Source: Gaoshiqia hydrogeniformans
Lineage (GTDB): Bacteria > Bacteroidota > Bacteroidia > Bacteroidales > Prolixibacteraceae
Reading direction: 5' to 3'
Assembly (NCBI RefSeq): GCF_049347105.1
Contig: NZ_CP186334.1
Span: forward strand, 3,286,001 to 3,350,000
DNA: 64,000 nt
In this document: positions 43,867 through 51,475 of the stretch, one piece after another
Layout: every line of letters begins with the position of its first letter
Numbering within the stretch: position 1 is the first letter of the stretch
Made by a program: the position numbers and the translations under genes
The notes under the pieces: generated by a model
Database searches by the model: none
What the model was told of the DNA's origin: nothing
The model's input: only the letters and a program-made list of their open reading frames with translations

Positions 43867-45282
43867 ATGGACAATTACTTTGTGATTATGGTCAGCCTCG
43901 CTGCCCTGTTCTTGTTTATGATTATCGTGGCCATGACGAAACGGTATAAGCGTTGCCCGTCCGACCGCATTCTTGTTGTTTACGGTAAAGTAGGAAAGGG
44001 GATCAACAGCGAATCCCGTTCCGCAAAATGTATTCACGGGGGCGCTGCCTTCATTTGGCCGATTATTCACGCCTATGAATTTCTTGATCTGACACCGATT
44101 TCGATCGAGATTAATTTGAGAAGCGCTTTGAGTAAACAAAACATTCGTGTTGATGTTCCTTCCCGTTTCACGGTTGGTATTTCTACCGAACCAAGTGTTA
44201 TGACCAACGCAGCGGAACGTTTGCTGGGACTTTCTCAGGAAACGATCAGTAACCTGGCAAAAGATATTATTTTCGGCCAGCTGCGTTTGGTGGTTGCCAC
44301 CATGGAGATTGAAGAGATTAACAGTAACCGCGATAAGTTTCTGGCTGCCGTGTCGTCAAATGTAGAAGCGGAACTCAAAAAAATCGGCTTGAAACTGATC
44401 AACGTGAATGTGACCGACATCAATGACGAATCGGGTTATATTGAGGCATTGGGTAAAGAAGCCGCGGCAAAGGCGATCAATGATGCCAAGAAAAGTGTTG
44501 CTGAAAAGAACCGCGATGGTGAAATCGGACAAGCGGATGCCCACCAGGAACAACGTGTTCAGGTAGCCCGGGCCGATGCTACTGCCGTTGAAGGTGAAAA
44601 TATAGCCAAAGTAACCATCGCCAATTCCGATGCAGAGCGACGCGAAAAAGAAGCTGAAGCCACACGTAAAGCGATTGCCGCCGAGAAAGTGAAACAGGCA
44701 CAGGCGCTCGAAGAAGCTTACGCGGCCGAGCGTGCAGCCGAATTGGTGCGTGCTGATCGCGATAAAGCGACTCAAACGGCGAATATTGTGGTGCCGGCTG
44801 AGATCGATAAGCAGAAAGTTGAAATTGACGCCGAAGCTTTGGCCGAACAAATCCGGCGCCATGCAAAGGGCGAGGCCGATGCCATCTATATGAAAATGGA
44901 AGCCCAGGCCAAAGGGATTTACGAAATCCTGAGCAAACAGGCCGAAGGTTTCGATATGTTGGTGAAAGCCGCCGGAAATAATTCGAAAGATGCGGTAATG
45001 ATGATGATTGCCGATAAGTTGCCCGAATTGGTAAAAACCCAGGTGGAAGCAATCAAAAACATTAAAATTGATAAAGTCACCGTTTGGGAAACCGGAAACG
45101 GCAAAGACGGAAAAACGTCGACGGCCAATTTTATGCAAGGCATGTTGGGAGCTATTCCGCCATTGGATGATATTTTTAAAACGGCCGGGCTGGAACTGCC
45201 TGATTACTTAAAAGGAAAGACTGCTTCCGTTGAAAAAACAGCGAAATCTGAAGAAAAACAGATAAGGAAAACGGATGAATAA
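43867..45282 (+). CDS. Flotillin-family SPFH protein
   Basis: The protein is 471 aa. An N-terminal membrane segment (residues 4-22) is followed by an SPFH/band-7 domain (about 30-200, with SIEINLRSALSKQNIRVDVPSRFTVGIST). A long Ala/Glu/Lys-rich coiled coil (about 195-345) and a C-terminal tail come next. Flotillins assemble large membrane scaffolds with NfeD-type partners, here encoded just upstream. A hairpin terminator follows 26 bp after the stop. Confidence 0.93.
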   Translation: MDNYFVIMVSLAALFLFMIIVAMTKRYKRCPSDRILVVYGKVGKGINSESRSAKCIHGGAAFIWPIIHAYEFLDLTPISIEINLRSALSKQNIRVDVPSRFTVGISTEPSVMTNAAERLLGLSQETISNLAKDIIFGQLRLVVATMEIEEINSNRDKFLAAVSSNVEAELKKIGLKLINVNVTDINDESGYIEALGKEAAAKAINDAKKSVAEKNRDGEIGQADAHQEQRVQVARADATAVEGENIAKVTIANSDAERREKEAEATRKAIAAEKVKQAQALEEAYAAERAAELVRADRDKATQTANIVVPAEIDKQKVEIDAEALAEQIRRHAKGEADAIYMKMEAQAKGIYEILSKQAEGFDMLVKAAGNNSKDAVMMMIADKLPELVKTQVEAIKNIKIDKVTVWETGNGKDGKTSTANFMQGMLGAIPPLDDIFKTAGLELPDYLKGKTASVEKTAKSEEKQIRKTDE

Positions 45283-45307
45283 TCTGTCTTACAGGATTTG
45301 ATTTTGG

Positions 45308-45337
45308 AAGGGTAGCCCTGGGTTACCCTTTTATTTT
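45308..45337 (+). terminator. Intrinsic terminator of the NfeD/flotillin operon
   Basis: AAGGGTAGCC (45308-45317) pairs with GGTTACCCTT (45321-45330) with one G-T pair and a 3-nt loop, followed by a T-rich tail. Confidence 0.8.
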
Positions 45338-45345
45338 GAAATAAA

Positions 45346-45363
45346 TTTAACCATTTGGTTAAA
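45346..45363. promoter_or_regulatory. Operator-like palindrome 1 upstream of the tetR promoter
   Basis: TTTAACC, ATTT, GGTTAAA: a perfect 7-bp inverted repeat with a 4-bp spacer. The same sequence recurs at 45421-45438. A further half-site (GGTTAA) lies at 45370-45375. Confidence 0.7.
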
Positions 45364-45380
45364 TTTTTTGGTTAATTTGC

Positions 45381-45411
45381 TTGCCTGTTAAAAACAGATG
45401 CCGTATATTTG
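45381..45411 (+). promoter_or_regulatory. Promoter of the tetR-exporter operon
   Basis: TTG at 45381-45383, 20 bp, then TATATTTG at 45404-45411, an exact TAnnTTTG -7 box. It is bracketed by two copies of the operator-like palindrome, the downstream copy covering the expected transcription start. Confidence 0.75.
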
Positions 45412-45420
45412 ACCACATGA

Positions 45421-45438
45421 TTTAACCATTTAGTTAAA
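45421..45438. promoter_or_regulatory. Operator-like palindrome 2 at the tetR start
   Basis: TTTAACC, ATTT, AGTTAAA: differs from palindrome 1 by one base. It lies 9 bp after the -7 box and 6 bp before the start codon, where a bound repressor would block initiation. Confidence 0.7.
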
Positions 45439-45444
45439 ATAGCT

Positions 45445-46056
45445 ATGGATTTAAAAAAAGACAATACCGAGGAAAAAATACTGGATGCCGCCACAACGGT
45501 ATTTGTACGCAAAGGCATGGATGGAGCCCGCATGCAGGAAATAGCCGATGAGGCAAAAATCAATAAAGCCTTATTACATTACTATTTCAGGAGTAAAGAC
45601 AAGCTGTTTGACGCTATCTTTAGCAAAATCATCAGTTTTGCTTTTCCTAAAATCGGTCAGATCTTGCAATCGGATATCGATTTTAAATCGAAGGTAGAAC
45701 AAGCTATTGACACCTACCTCGACTTGTTGCTAAAGTATCCTTATTTGCCCGGATTTATTCTGAAAGAGGTGAACCGGGATCCTAGCGTTTTCTTCAAATT
45801 GGTGATTAAACATGGTTTTAGTCCAAAACCCATTTTTAAAATCATCTCGGAAGCGATGGACCGGGGCGAAATTATCCGGATGAAACCGGAACACCTGGTG
45901 GTCAACGTGATTAGCTTGTGCGTATTCCCTTTTGCAGGTAAACCGGTCATCAGCTTTGTTGCTTTCGATGAGGATAAAGAAGCCACACGGGCTTTTCTTG
46001 AAGAACGGAAAGAAGAAGTCAAACGATTTGTACTCAGGGCCATTGAACCCAGATAA
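45445..46056 (+). CDS. TetR/AcrR-family transcriptional regulator
   Basis: The protein is 203 aa. The N-terminal helix-turn-helix domain is canonical (EEKILDAATTVFVRKGMDGARMQEIADEA then INKALLHYYFRSKDKLFDAIF). The C-terminal ligand-binding domain is generic. It is the first gene of the exporter operon (11 bp before the TolC gene), so it probably represses its own operon through the two palindromes around its promoter. The arrangement recalls CecR and ybhGFSR in E. coli. Confidence 0.92.
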   Translation: MDLKKDNTEEKILDAATTVFVRKGMDGARMQEIADEAKINKALLHYYFRSKDKLFDAIFSKIISFAFPKIGQILQSDIDFKSKVEQAIDTYLDLLLKYPYLPGFILKEVNRDPSVFFKLVIKHGFSPKPIFKIISEAMDRGEIIRMKPEHLVVNVISLCVFPFAGKPVISFVAFDEDKEATRAFLEERKEEVKRFVLRAIEPR

Positions 46057-46067
46057 ACACGAAAACA

Positions 46068-47324
46068 ATGATCAGAAAACAATTATTTCTGTGGTTTTTG
46101 TTGCCGGTACAATTGCTGGCACAGGAACCGGTGAGTTTAAGCGATTGCCGGGAATGGGCGCGGGAGCAACATCCTTTTTTGAAACAGCAGGAGCTTTACC
46201 GGCAGATGACTGAACTGAAACTGGCAAACAACGAAACCGGTTATCTGCCGCAAATCGGCCTGAATGCCCAGGCCACCTACCAGTCTGATGTAACGCGCGT
46301 CGGGATTTCACTCCCCGGTGTCAGTATTCCGGAAGTCTCAAAAGATCAATACAAAATGTACCTGGATGTGCGTCAGCATATTTGGGATGGCGGACTGACC
46401 AAAGCCAATGAGCGCCTCGAAACTGCTCAGGAGGCAACCAACCTGCAGGGAGTCGAGGTGGAATTGTACCAGGTGAACGAACAGGTGAATTATTTGTTTT
46501 TTACCAGTTTCGTTCTTCAGCAAAACCTGGAGGTTCTGGCTAAAAAGAAGGAAACCCTGGAGGCCGGCAAACGACAGGCCGAATCGGGCGTCAAACATGG
46601 CATGGTGCTGGCTTCCGATCTGGATCTGCTGCTTGCCGAACTGATCAAGGTGAAGCAGCAACAAATTGAATTGCAGTCGAACCGGGAAACTGTTCATTCA
46701 GCGCTGGCCATCCTGACGGGGAAACAGCCAGCTGATCTTCAAAATCTGGCAATTGAACCAGCTGAGCCGGTTTTTGACCGTCCGGTAAGCCGTCCCGAGT
46801 TAAATCTGTTTGATAAGCAGACGGACTTGCTGGATGCGGCATCTGATTTACTTCAGAAAAAACGTAATCCCCGTTTGTTTGGTTTTGGACAGGCCGGTTA
46901 CGGACGCCCCGGCTTAAATATGCTGAATGATGCGTTTGATACTTATTACCTGGTTGGCCTGGGATTGAACTGGACTGTATTTGACTGGAAAAATACCAAA
47001 CGCGACAAGGAGATGATCCGCCTGCAGCAGCAAATAGTTCAAACTCAACAACAACAATTTGAACGCCAGGTGAATATTGCGCTCGACAGCGAATCGCGCA
47101 AGATCAGGCAATTAAAAGATATACTCGAAAGTGACCGGGAGCTGATTGAACTGCAGGAGCGGATTACGAAAAGTTCCGCCTCAAAGCTTGAAAACGGAGC
47201 CATAACCATGTCAGATTATCTTCAGGACCTCAATGCGGAAGCGGCCGCCCGGATCACTTTCGAAACACATAAGGTGCAGTTGGAAGCTGCTAAAATTAAT
47301 TATCAAAACATACAAGGTAACTAA
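46068..47324 (+). CDS. TolC-family outer-membrane efflux protein
   Basis: The protein is 418 aa with a signal peptide (ending LLAQEP, about residue 18). It has the two-fold repeated coiled-coil and beta-strand pattern of TolC (QIGLNAQATYQSDVTRVG; GLGLNWTVFDWKNTKRD) and long Gln/Glu-rich helices. It forms the outer-membrane duct for the HlyD/ABC exporter encoded downstream. The next gene begins 17 bp after its stop. Confidence 0.9.
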   Translation: MIRKQLFLWFLLPVQLLAQEPVSLSDCREWAREQHPFLKQQELYRQMTELKLANNETGYLPQIGLNAQATYQSDVTRVGISLPGVSIPEVSKDQYKMYLDVRQHIWDGGLTKANERLETAQEATNLQGVEVELYQVNEQVNYLFFTSFVLQQNLEVLAKKKETLEAGKRQAESGVKHGMVLASDLDLLLAELIKVKQQQIELQSNRETVHSALAILTGKQPADLQNLAIEPAEPVFDRPVSRPELNLFDKQTDLLDAASDLLQKKRNPRLFGFGQAGYGRPGLNMLNDAFDTYYLVGLGLNWTVFDWKNTKRDKEMIRLQQQIVQTQQQQFERQVNIALDSESRKIRQLKDILESDRELIELQERITKSSASKLENGAITMSDYLQDLNAEAAARITFETHKVQLEAAKINYQNIQGN

Positions 47325-47341
47325 CATTGAAAAACAGAAAA

Positions 47342-48241
47342 ATGAAACTTCAATATGTGGTTGTACTGGCATTGGTCGCGCTGATGTCGTGCAAAGGGAA
47401 AGATGACAAATCGGACGCTTACGGCAATTTTGAAACCGATGAGACGATTGTTTCTGCCGAACAGGCGGGAAAGCTGATCAGCTTTGGGCTTCGCCTGGGT
47501 AGCCAGGTTGAAAAAGATGAACTTCTGGCGGTAGTGGATACCAGTCAGTTGAGCCTTCAGTTGAAACAGGCGGAAGCGCAACTGCAGGCCGTGGCGATAA
47601 AAAAAATCAGTGTCCGGGCGCAGTCGGAGGTTTTGCAGGAGCAAATCAGCAACCTGAAAATCCAGCAGGACCGTGTTCATAAACTATTTGCCGATCAGGC
47701 GGCAACCCGGCAGCAGGTAGACGATGTAGACGGGCAGATGCGCGTACTGGAAAAACAGTTGGAAAGTCTGAATACACAATTTAAAACCATCGACAGTGAG
47801 ATGGTTGTGCTGTCGGCCCAGTGGGATATTCTAAAAAATCAACTGGAAAAATGTCTGGTTACCAGTCCGATGAGCGGGGTGGTACTTGAAAAATATGTGG
47901 AGCCGGGCGAGTTGGTTTCGCCCGGCAAGGCGATTGTCAAACTTGGAAACCTGACCGAACTGGATCTGCGCGTTTATGTCAGCGGGGCCCAGTTGCCCCA
48001 TCTTAAACTTGGGCAAGAGGTAAACGTGTTGATTGATAGTGATAAACGTGATAATCAGGTGATGACTGGTGTTGTGAACTGGATTTCACCGGAAGCTGAG
48101 TTTACACCCAAGATCATTCAAACCAAAGAAGAAAGGATAAAATTGGTGTATGCGGTAAAAGTGAAGGTGAAAAATGACGGGCGCCTGAAAATCGGCATGC
48201 CGGGCGAAATCCGGTTCGTGAGCAGTGGTCTGTCGCAGTGA
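47342..48241 (+). CDS. HlyD/YbhG-like periplasmic adaptor lipoprotein
   Basis: From the ATG at 47342 the protein is 299 aa and starts with a lipoprotein signal (lipobox ALMSC, Cys16). A TTG five codons earlier is less likely. A biotinyl-lipoyl-like half motif (SAEQAGKLISFGLRLGSQVEKDELLAVVD) flanks a coiled-coil hairpin (about 65-160). The second half motif (TSPMSGVVLEKYVEPGELV) and a beta-barrel domain follow. It bridges the inner-membrane ABC transporter and TolC. Confidence 0.9.
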   Translation: MKLQYVVVLALVALMSCKGKDDKSDAYGNFETDETIVSAEQAGKLISFGLRLGSQVEKDELLAVVDTSQLSLQLKQAEAQLQAVAIKKISVRAQSEVLQEQISNLKIQQDRVHKLFADQAATRQQVDDVDGQMRVLEKQLESLNTQFKTIDSEMVVLSAQWDILKNQLEKCLVTSPMSGVVLEKYVEPGELVSPGKAIVKLGNLTELDLRVYVSGAQLPHLKLGQEVNVLIDSDKRDNQVMTGVVNWISPEAEFTPKIIQTKEERIKLVYAVKVKVKNDGRLKIGMPGEIRFVSSGLSQ

Positions 48242-48265
48242 GCGGTTGCAGATGCTGAATGTTAA

Positions 48266-48322
48266 CTGCTGGTAGGCAGCAGCCCTTTAATCTGAAATCT
48301 GGAATTTGAAATTTGGAACCTA
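48266..48322 (+). repeat. Hairpin plus degenerate heptamer tract between the adaptor and ATPase genes
   Basis: CTGCTG (48266-48271) pairs with CAGCAG (48277-48282) around GTAGG. From 48289 four 7-bp units follow (AATCTGA, AATCTGG, AATTTGA, AATTTGG), then AACCTA, ending exactly at the ATG at 48323. The ribosome-binding region of the next gene is thus made of the repeat. Confidence 0.75.
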
Positions 48323-49234
48323 ATGATCGAAGTCAAAAACATATCAAAGTCCTACAACAAAACCACGGCTTTGAAAGATATTTCTTTCGAAGTGAAACAA
48401 GGCGAATTGTTTGGGTTGATCGGGCCGGATGGCGCCGGAAAAACCACACTGATGCGGATCCTGATGACGCTCCTTCTTCCGGATCAGGGCAAAGCCGAAA
48501 TGGCTGGTCTCGACGTCATAACCGACTACAAAAAAATCCGGAGCCTGGTGGGTTATATGCCCGGCCGTTTTTCGCTTTACCAGGATTTGACGGTGGAGGA
48601 AAACCTGGAGTTTTTTGCCACCGTGTTTGGTACCACCATTGCCGAAAATTACGAGCTGATCAGGGATATTTACGTTCAGATTGAGCCGTTTAAAGCGCGT
48701 TTGGCCGGTAAACTTTCAGGAGGAATGAAACAGAAACTGGCTCTTTCGTGCGCACTGATCCATAAGCCCGAAATTTTGATACTCGACGAACCGACTACCG
48801 GCGTGGATGCCGTTTCGCGCATGGAATTCTGGGAAATGCTGAAAAAGCTCCGCAAACAGGGAATTACCGTTTTGGTTTCGACACCTTACATGGACGAAGC
48901 CAGTCTGTGCGACCGGGTGGCGTTGATGCAAAAAGGACAAATACTGAGTATCGACAGCCCGGCCCGGATCGTGGAAACTTACAAACGAAAGCTGCTTGCC
49001 GCCCGATCAGCGGATATGCCGCGACTGATCAACGATTTGCGGGCCTGGGAAAAGGTGGGCACGGCATACGCTTTTGGACAGTTTATGCACGTTACGCCCA
49101 AAGATGACAGCCTGGAAGCCGTGGAACTGGAGCGCTACCTGATGGGACGACAACATGAAAAACTGCAGGTGTATGAAATTTCGCCAGGCATCGAAGATGT
49201 TTTTATGGCGCTGATGAGGGAGAGTGGTGGTTAA
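48323..49234 (+). CDS. ABC transporter ATPase (YbhF-like, first)
   Basis: The protein is 303 aa. The Walker A motif GPDGAGKTT is at residues 34-42, the signature is LSGGMKQ, Walker B is ILILDEPTTGVD, and the switch region reads VSTPYMDEASLCDRV. The C-terminal 80 residues form a regulatory tail as in multidrug or ABC-2 exporters. In E. coli YbhF two such ATPase halves are fused; here they are two genes, this one corresponding to one half. Confidence 0.93.
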   Translation: MIEVKNISKSYNKTTALKDISFEVKQGELFGLIGPDGAGKTTLMRILMTLLLPDQGKAEMAGLDVITDYKKIRSLVGYMPGRFSLYQDLTVEENLEFFATVFGTTIAENYELIRDIYVQIEPFKARLAGKLSGGMKQKLALSCALIHKPEILILDEPTTGVDAVSRMEFWEMLKKLRKQGITVLVSTPYMDEASLCDRVALMQKGQILSIDSPARIVETYKRKLLAARSADMPRLINDLRAWEKVGTAYAFGQFMHVTPKDDSLEAVELERYLMGRQHEKLQVYEISPGIEDVFMALMRESGG

Positions 49235-49262
49235 CTCTGTGGTCTCCGTGGTTAAAACTGGA
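49235..49262 (+). repeat. Short degenerate repeat tract between the two ATPase genes
   Basis: The junction contains CTCTGTGG and CTCCGTGG side by side, followed by TTAAAAC. It differs in sequence from the tracts at the other junctions but is likewise low-complexity with a period near 8 bp. Confidence 0.45.
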
Positions 49263-49282
49263 AAATATTAAATAGAACAAAA

Positions 49283-50029
49283 ATGGATCAACAAACCCCG
49301 GTAATAAAGGTCAAAGATCTTGTCAAAAAGTTTGGCGCTTTCGTGGCAAACGATCACCTGAACTTCGAGGTTCATAAAGGCGAAATTTTTGGTTTCCTGG
49401 GAGCGAATGGCGCCGGAAAAACCACCGCCATGCGTATTCTTTGTGGGCTGTCAAGTCCAACTTCAGGAGAAATAATGGTTGGAGGTTTTGATGTTTATAA
49501 ACAAACAGAGCAAATTAAGCGGAACATCGGCTATATGAGTCAAAAATTTTCGTTGTACGAAGACATGACTATTGCCGAAAATATCCGCTTCTATGCCGGT
49601 ATTTATGGTATTTCAACAAAACAGCGAAAAGAAAAGGAAGAAATTCTGTTGAAAAAATTGCAACTCGAAACCGAACGCAATAAACTGATTGCCTCACTGC
49701 CTTTGGGCTGGAAACAAAAGCTGGCTTTCTCGGTAGCGCTCTTTCACGATCCGCAGATTGTTTTTCTGGACGAACCGACCGGAGGCGTCGACCCGATCAC
49801 CCGCCGGCAGTTTTGGGATTTCATTTACGAAGCGGCTGCCGAAGGGAAAACCATCTTTGTAACCACCCACTACATGGACGAAGCCGAATACTGCGATCGC
49901 GTGTCGATCATGGTGGATGGCCGCATCGCCGCTCTCGACACACCCGAAAACCTGAAAAAGCAGTTTGCTTCAAACGATATGAACGGGGTATTTCTGAAGC
50001 TGGCGAGAGGAGTCGTGAGTCGTGAGTAA
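49283..50029 (+). CDS. ABC transporter ATPase (YbhF-like, second) with degenerate signature motif
   Basis: The protein is 248 aa. Walker A GANGAGKTT is at residues 40-48, and Walker B is IVFLDEPTGGVD with TTHYMDEAEYCDRV as switch. The signature motif is LPLGWKQ and not LSGGxxQ, a form I recall from this exporter class. The last six codons (GVVSRE) and the stop are encoded by the heptamer tract that starts near 50011, so the natural C terminus has been altered. It pairs with the first ATPase to drive the two permeases. Confidence 0.92.
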   Translation: MDQQTPVIKVKDLVKKFGAFVANDHLNFEVHKGEIFGFLGANGAGKTTAMRILCGLSSPTSGEIMVGGFDVYKQTEQIKRNIGYMSQKFSLYEDMTIAENIRFYAGIYGISTKQRKEKEEILLKKLQLETERNKLIASLPLGWKQKLAFSVALFHDPQIVFLDEPTGGVDPITRRQFWDFIYEAAAEGKTIFVTTHYMDEAEYCDRVSIMVDGRIAALDTPENLKKQFASNDMNGVFLKLARGVVSRE

Positions 50030-50042
50030 CGAGTCGTGAGTA
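50011..50042 (+). repeat. Degenerate heptamer tract overlapping the 3' end of the second ATPase gene
   Basis: Four 7-bp units in a row: AGTCGTG, AGTCGTG, AGTAACG, AGTCGTG, then AGTA. The ATPase stop codon lies inside. The tract is largely the reverse complement of the tract at 50264-50305 (24 of 33 positions, most mismatches being transitions). Confidence 0.8.
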
Positions 50043-50081
50043 TTTTCATTGAATGAACGTTTTAACCAAAAACAAATAATC

Positions 50082-50244
50082 ATGAATAATTTTAAAGAAT
50101 TAAAAGTTTGGCAGAAGGCAATAGAACTTGTCACGGACATGTACAAAAACACACAATCTCAATCAAACAGATTTTGATTTGCTGACTTCAGATTTGGATG
50201 AAATACAACGAATGCTGACAGGGCGGCAAAAAACTTTAAAGTAA
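50082..50244 (+). pseudogene. Remnant of a four-helix-bundle (23S rRNA intervening-sequence type) protein gene
   Basis: From ATG 50082 the frame encodes MNNFKELKVWQKAIELV and then TDMYKN, the typical start of four-helix-bundle proteins, before stopping at 50175-50177. In another frame, 50170-50244 encodes DFDLLTSDLDEIQRMLTG then RQKTLK and a stop, the typical end of the same family. The family is about 115-120 aa, so roughly 70 internal codons are deleted and the frame is lost. It lies in the exporter operon between two complementary heptamer tracts. Confidence 0.8.
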
Positions 50245-50263
50245 GAAGCAAATGTTGCAGGTA

Positions 50264-50305
50264 CAATCTCGCAACTCGCAACTCGCTACTCACAACCCGT
50301 AACTC
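50264..50305 (+). repeat. Degenerate heptamer tract just before the first permease gene
   Basis: Six 7-bp units: CAATCTC, GCAACTC, GCAACTC, GCTACTC, ACAACCC, GTAACTC. The permease ATG is 6 bp further at 50312. It is the inverted counterpart of the tract at 50011-50042; together they could pair in the transcript and loop out the pseudogene. Confidence 0.8.
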
Positions 50306-50311
50306 AAGACA

Positions 50312-51418
50312 ATGAAACGTTTCTTCGGATTTGTAAAAAAAGAATTTTATCACATCTTCCGCGATGTGCGGACCATGATTATCCTGTTTGGGATACCCGT
50401 TGCCCAGCTTTTGCTGTTTGGAACGGTGATTACCAACGAGATCAAAGATGTGCACATCGCGGTCTGCGACCAGTCGAAAGATGAAGTCACCCGCGAAATT
50501 ACCAACAAGATTTTGTCGTCAGGTTATTTTTTTATGGATCAGTACCTCGAAAGTACAGCGGATATTGAGGCCATCTTTAAAAAAGGAAAAGTAAAAGAGG
50601 TGCTGGTTTTTGAACCGGACTTCGCCCGAAACCTCGAACGCGACGGCAAGGCAGCCGTGCAGGTGATCGCCGATGCGTCTGATCCCAACCTGGGGAAAAT
50701 GCTGGCCGCTTATACCACGGGCATTATCAACGATTATATGCTGAAAGAGATGGGCGAATTGCACATGCCCATGCAGATTAAACCGGAGGTACGCATGTTT
50801 TACAACGAAGAGCTGAAGTCGGTTTATCTGTTTGTGCCCGGAATTATGGCCATGATCCTGATGCTGATCTCCGCCATGATGACCTCCATATCCATCACCC
50901 GGGAAAAAGAGCTGGGTACCATGGAGATTCTGCTGGTGTCGCCGTTGCGCCCGGTACAGATCATCCTTGGCAAAGTGGCGCCCTACCTGGGTTTATCTGT
51001 TATCAATGCCTTGATTATTTTGTTGATTGGCCACTTCGTATTTGGCGTCCCCATTCACGGGAGTTGGTTTTTGTTGATGGCGGAGAGTATCCTGTTTATC
51101 CTGATGGCGCTGTGTTTGGGTATTCTGATCTCCTCGGTTGCCAAAAACCAAATGGTGGCCATGTTTATCTCCATGATTGCGCTGATGTTGCCAACGATCC
51201 TGCTGTCGGGATTTATCTTCCCGATCGAAAACATGCCTTATCCATTGCAGCTTTTGTCGAATATCATGCCGCCGCGCTGGTTCATTGTCATCCTGAAAAA
51301 CATCATGCTGAAAGGCGCCGGCTTCCTGTACGTGTGGAAAGAAAGCCTGATCCTGCTGGGCATGGCAGCGGTTTTTACCGCGATTGCCGTGAGAAAATTT
51401 AAAACGAGACTTGAGTAG
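50312..51418 (+). CDS. ABC-2 type permease (YbhS/YbhR-like, first)
   Basis: The protein is 368 aa. There is one N-terminal transmembrane helix (residues about 22-42), a large periplasmic domain (about 45-170), and five C-terminal transmembrane segments beginning YLFVPGIMAMILMLISAMMT. SITREKELGTMEILLVSPLRP is the ABC-2 permease hallmark. The stop codon lies in the next heptamer tract. Confidence 0.92.
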   Translation: MKRFFGFVKKEFYHIFRDVRTMIILFGIPVAQLLLFGTVITNEIKDVHIAVCDQSKDEVTREITNKILSSGYFFMDQYLESTADIEAIFKKGKVKEVLVFEPDFARNLERDGKAAVQVIADASDPNLGKMLAAYTTGIINDYMLKEMGELHMPMQIKPEVRMFYNEELKSVYLFVPGIMAMILMLISAMMTSISITREKELGTMEILLVSPLRPVQIILGKVAPYLGLSVINALIILLIGHFVFGVPIHGSWFLLMAESILFILMALCLGILISSVAKNQMVAMFISMIALMLPTILLSGFIFPIENMPYPLQLLSNIMPPRWFIVILKNIMLKGAGFLYVWKESLILLGMAAVFTAIAVRKFKTRLE

Positions 51419-51470
51419 TGAGTGGTGAGTAGTTGAACTCGAAACTCGCGATTCGTAACCCGAAACCTTA
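51411..51470 (+). repeat. Self-complementary heptamer tract between the two permease genes
   Basis: The left part has units AGTAGTG, AGTGGTG, AGTAGTT. The right part has AACTCGA, AACTCGC, GATTCGT, AACCCGA. The two halves are partly complementary (for example GAGT with ACTC around AGTTGA). The tract spans the first permease stop codon and ends 5 bp before the second permease ATG. Confidence 0.75.
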
Positions 51471-51475
51471 AAAAG

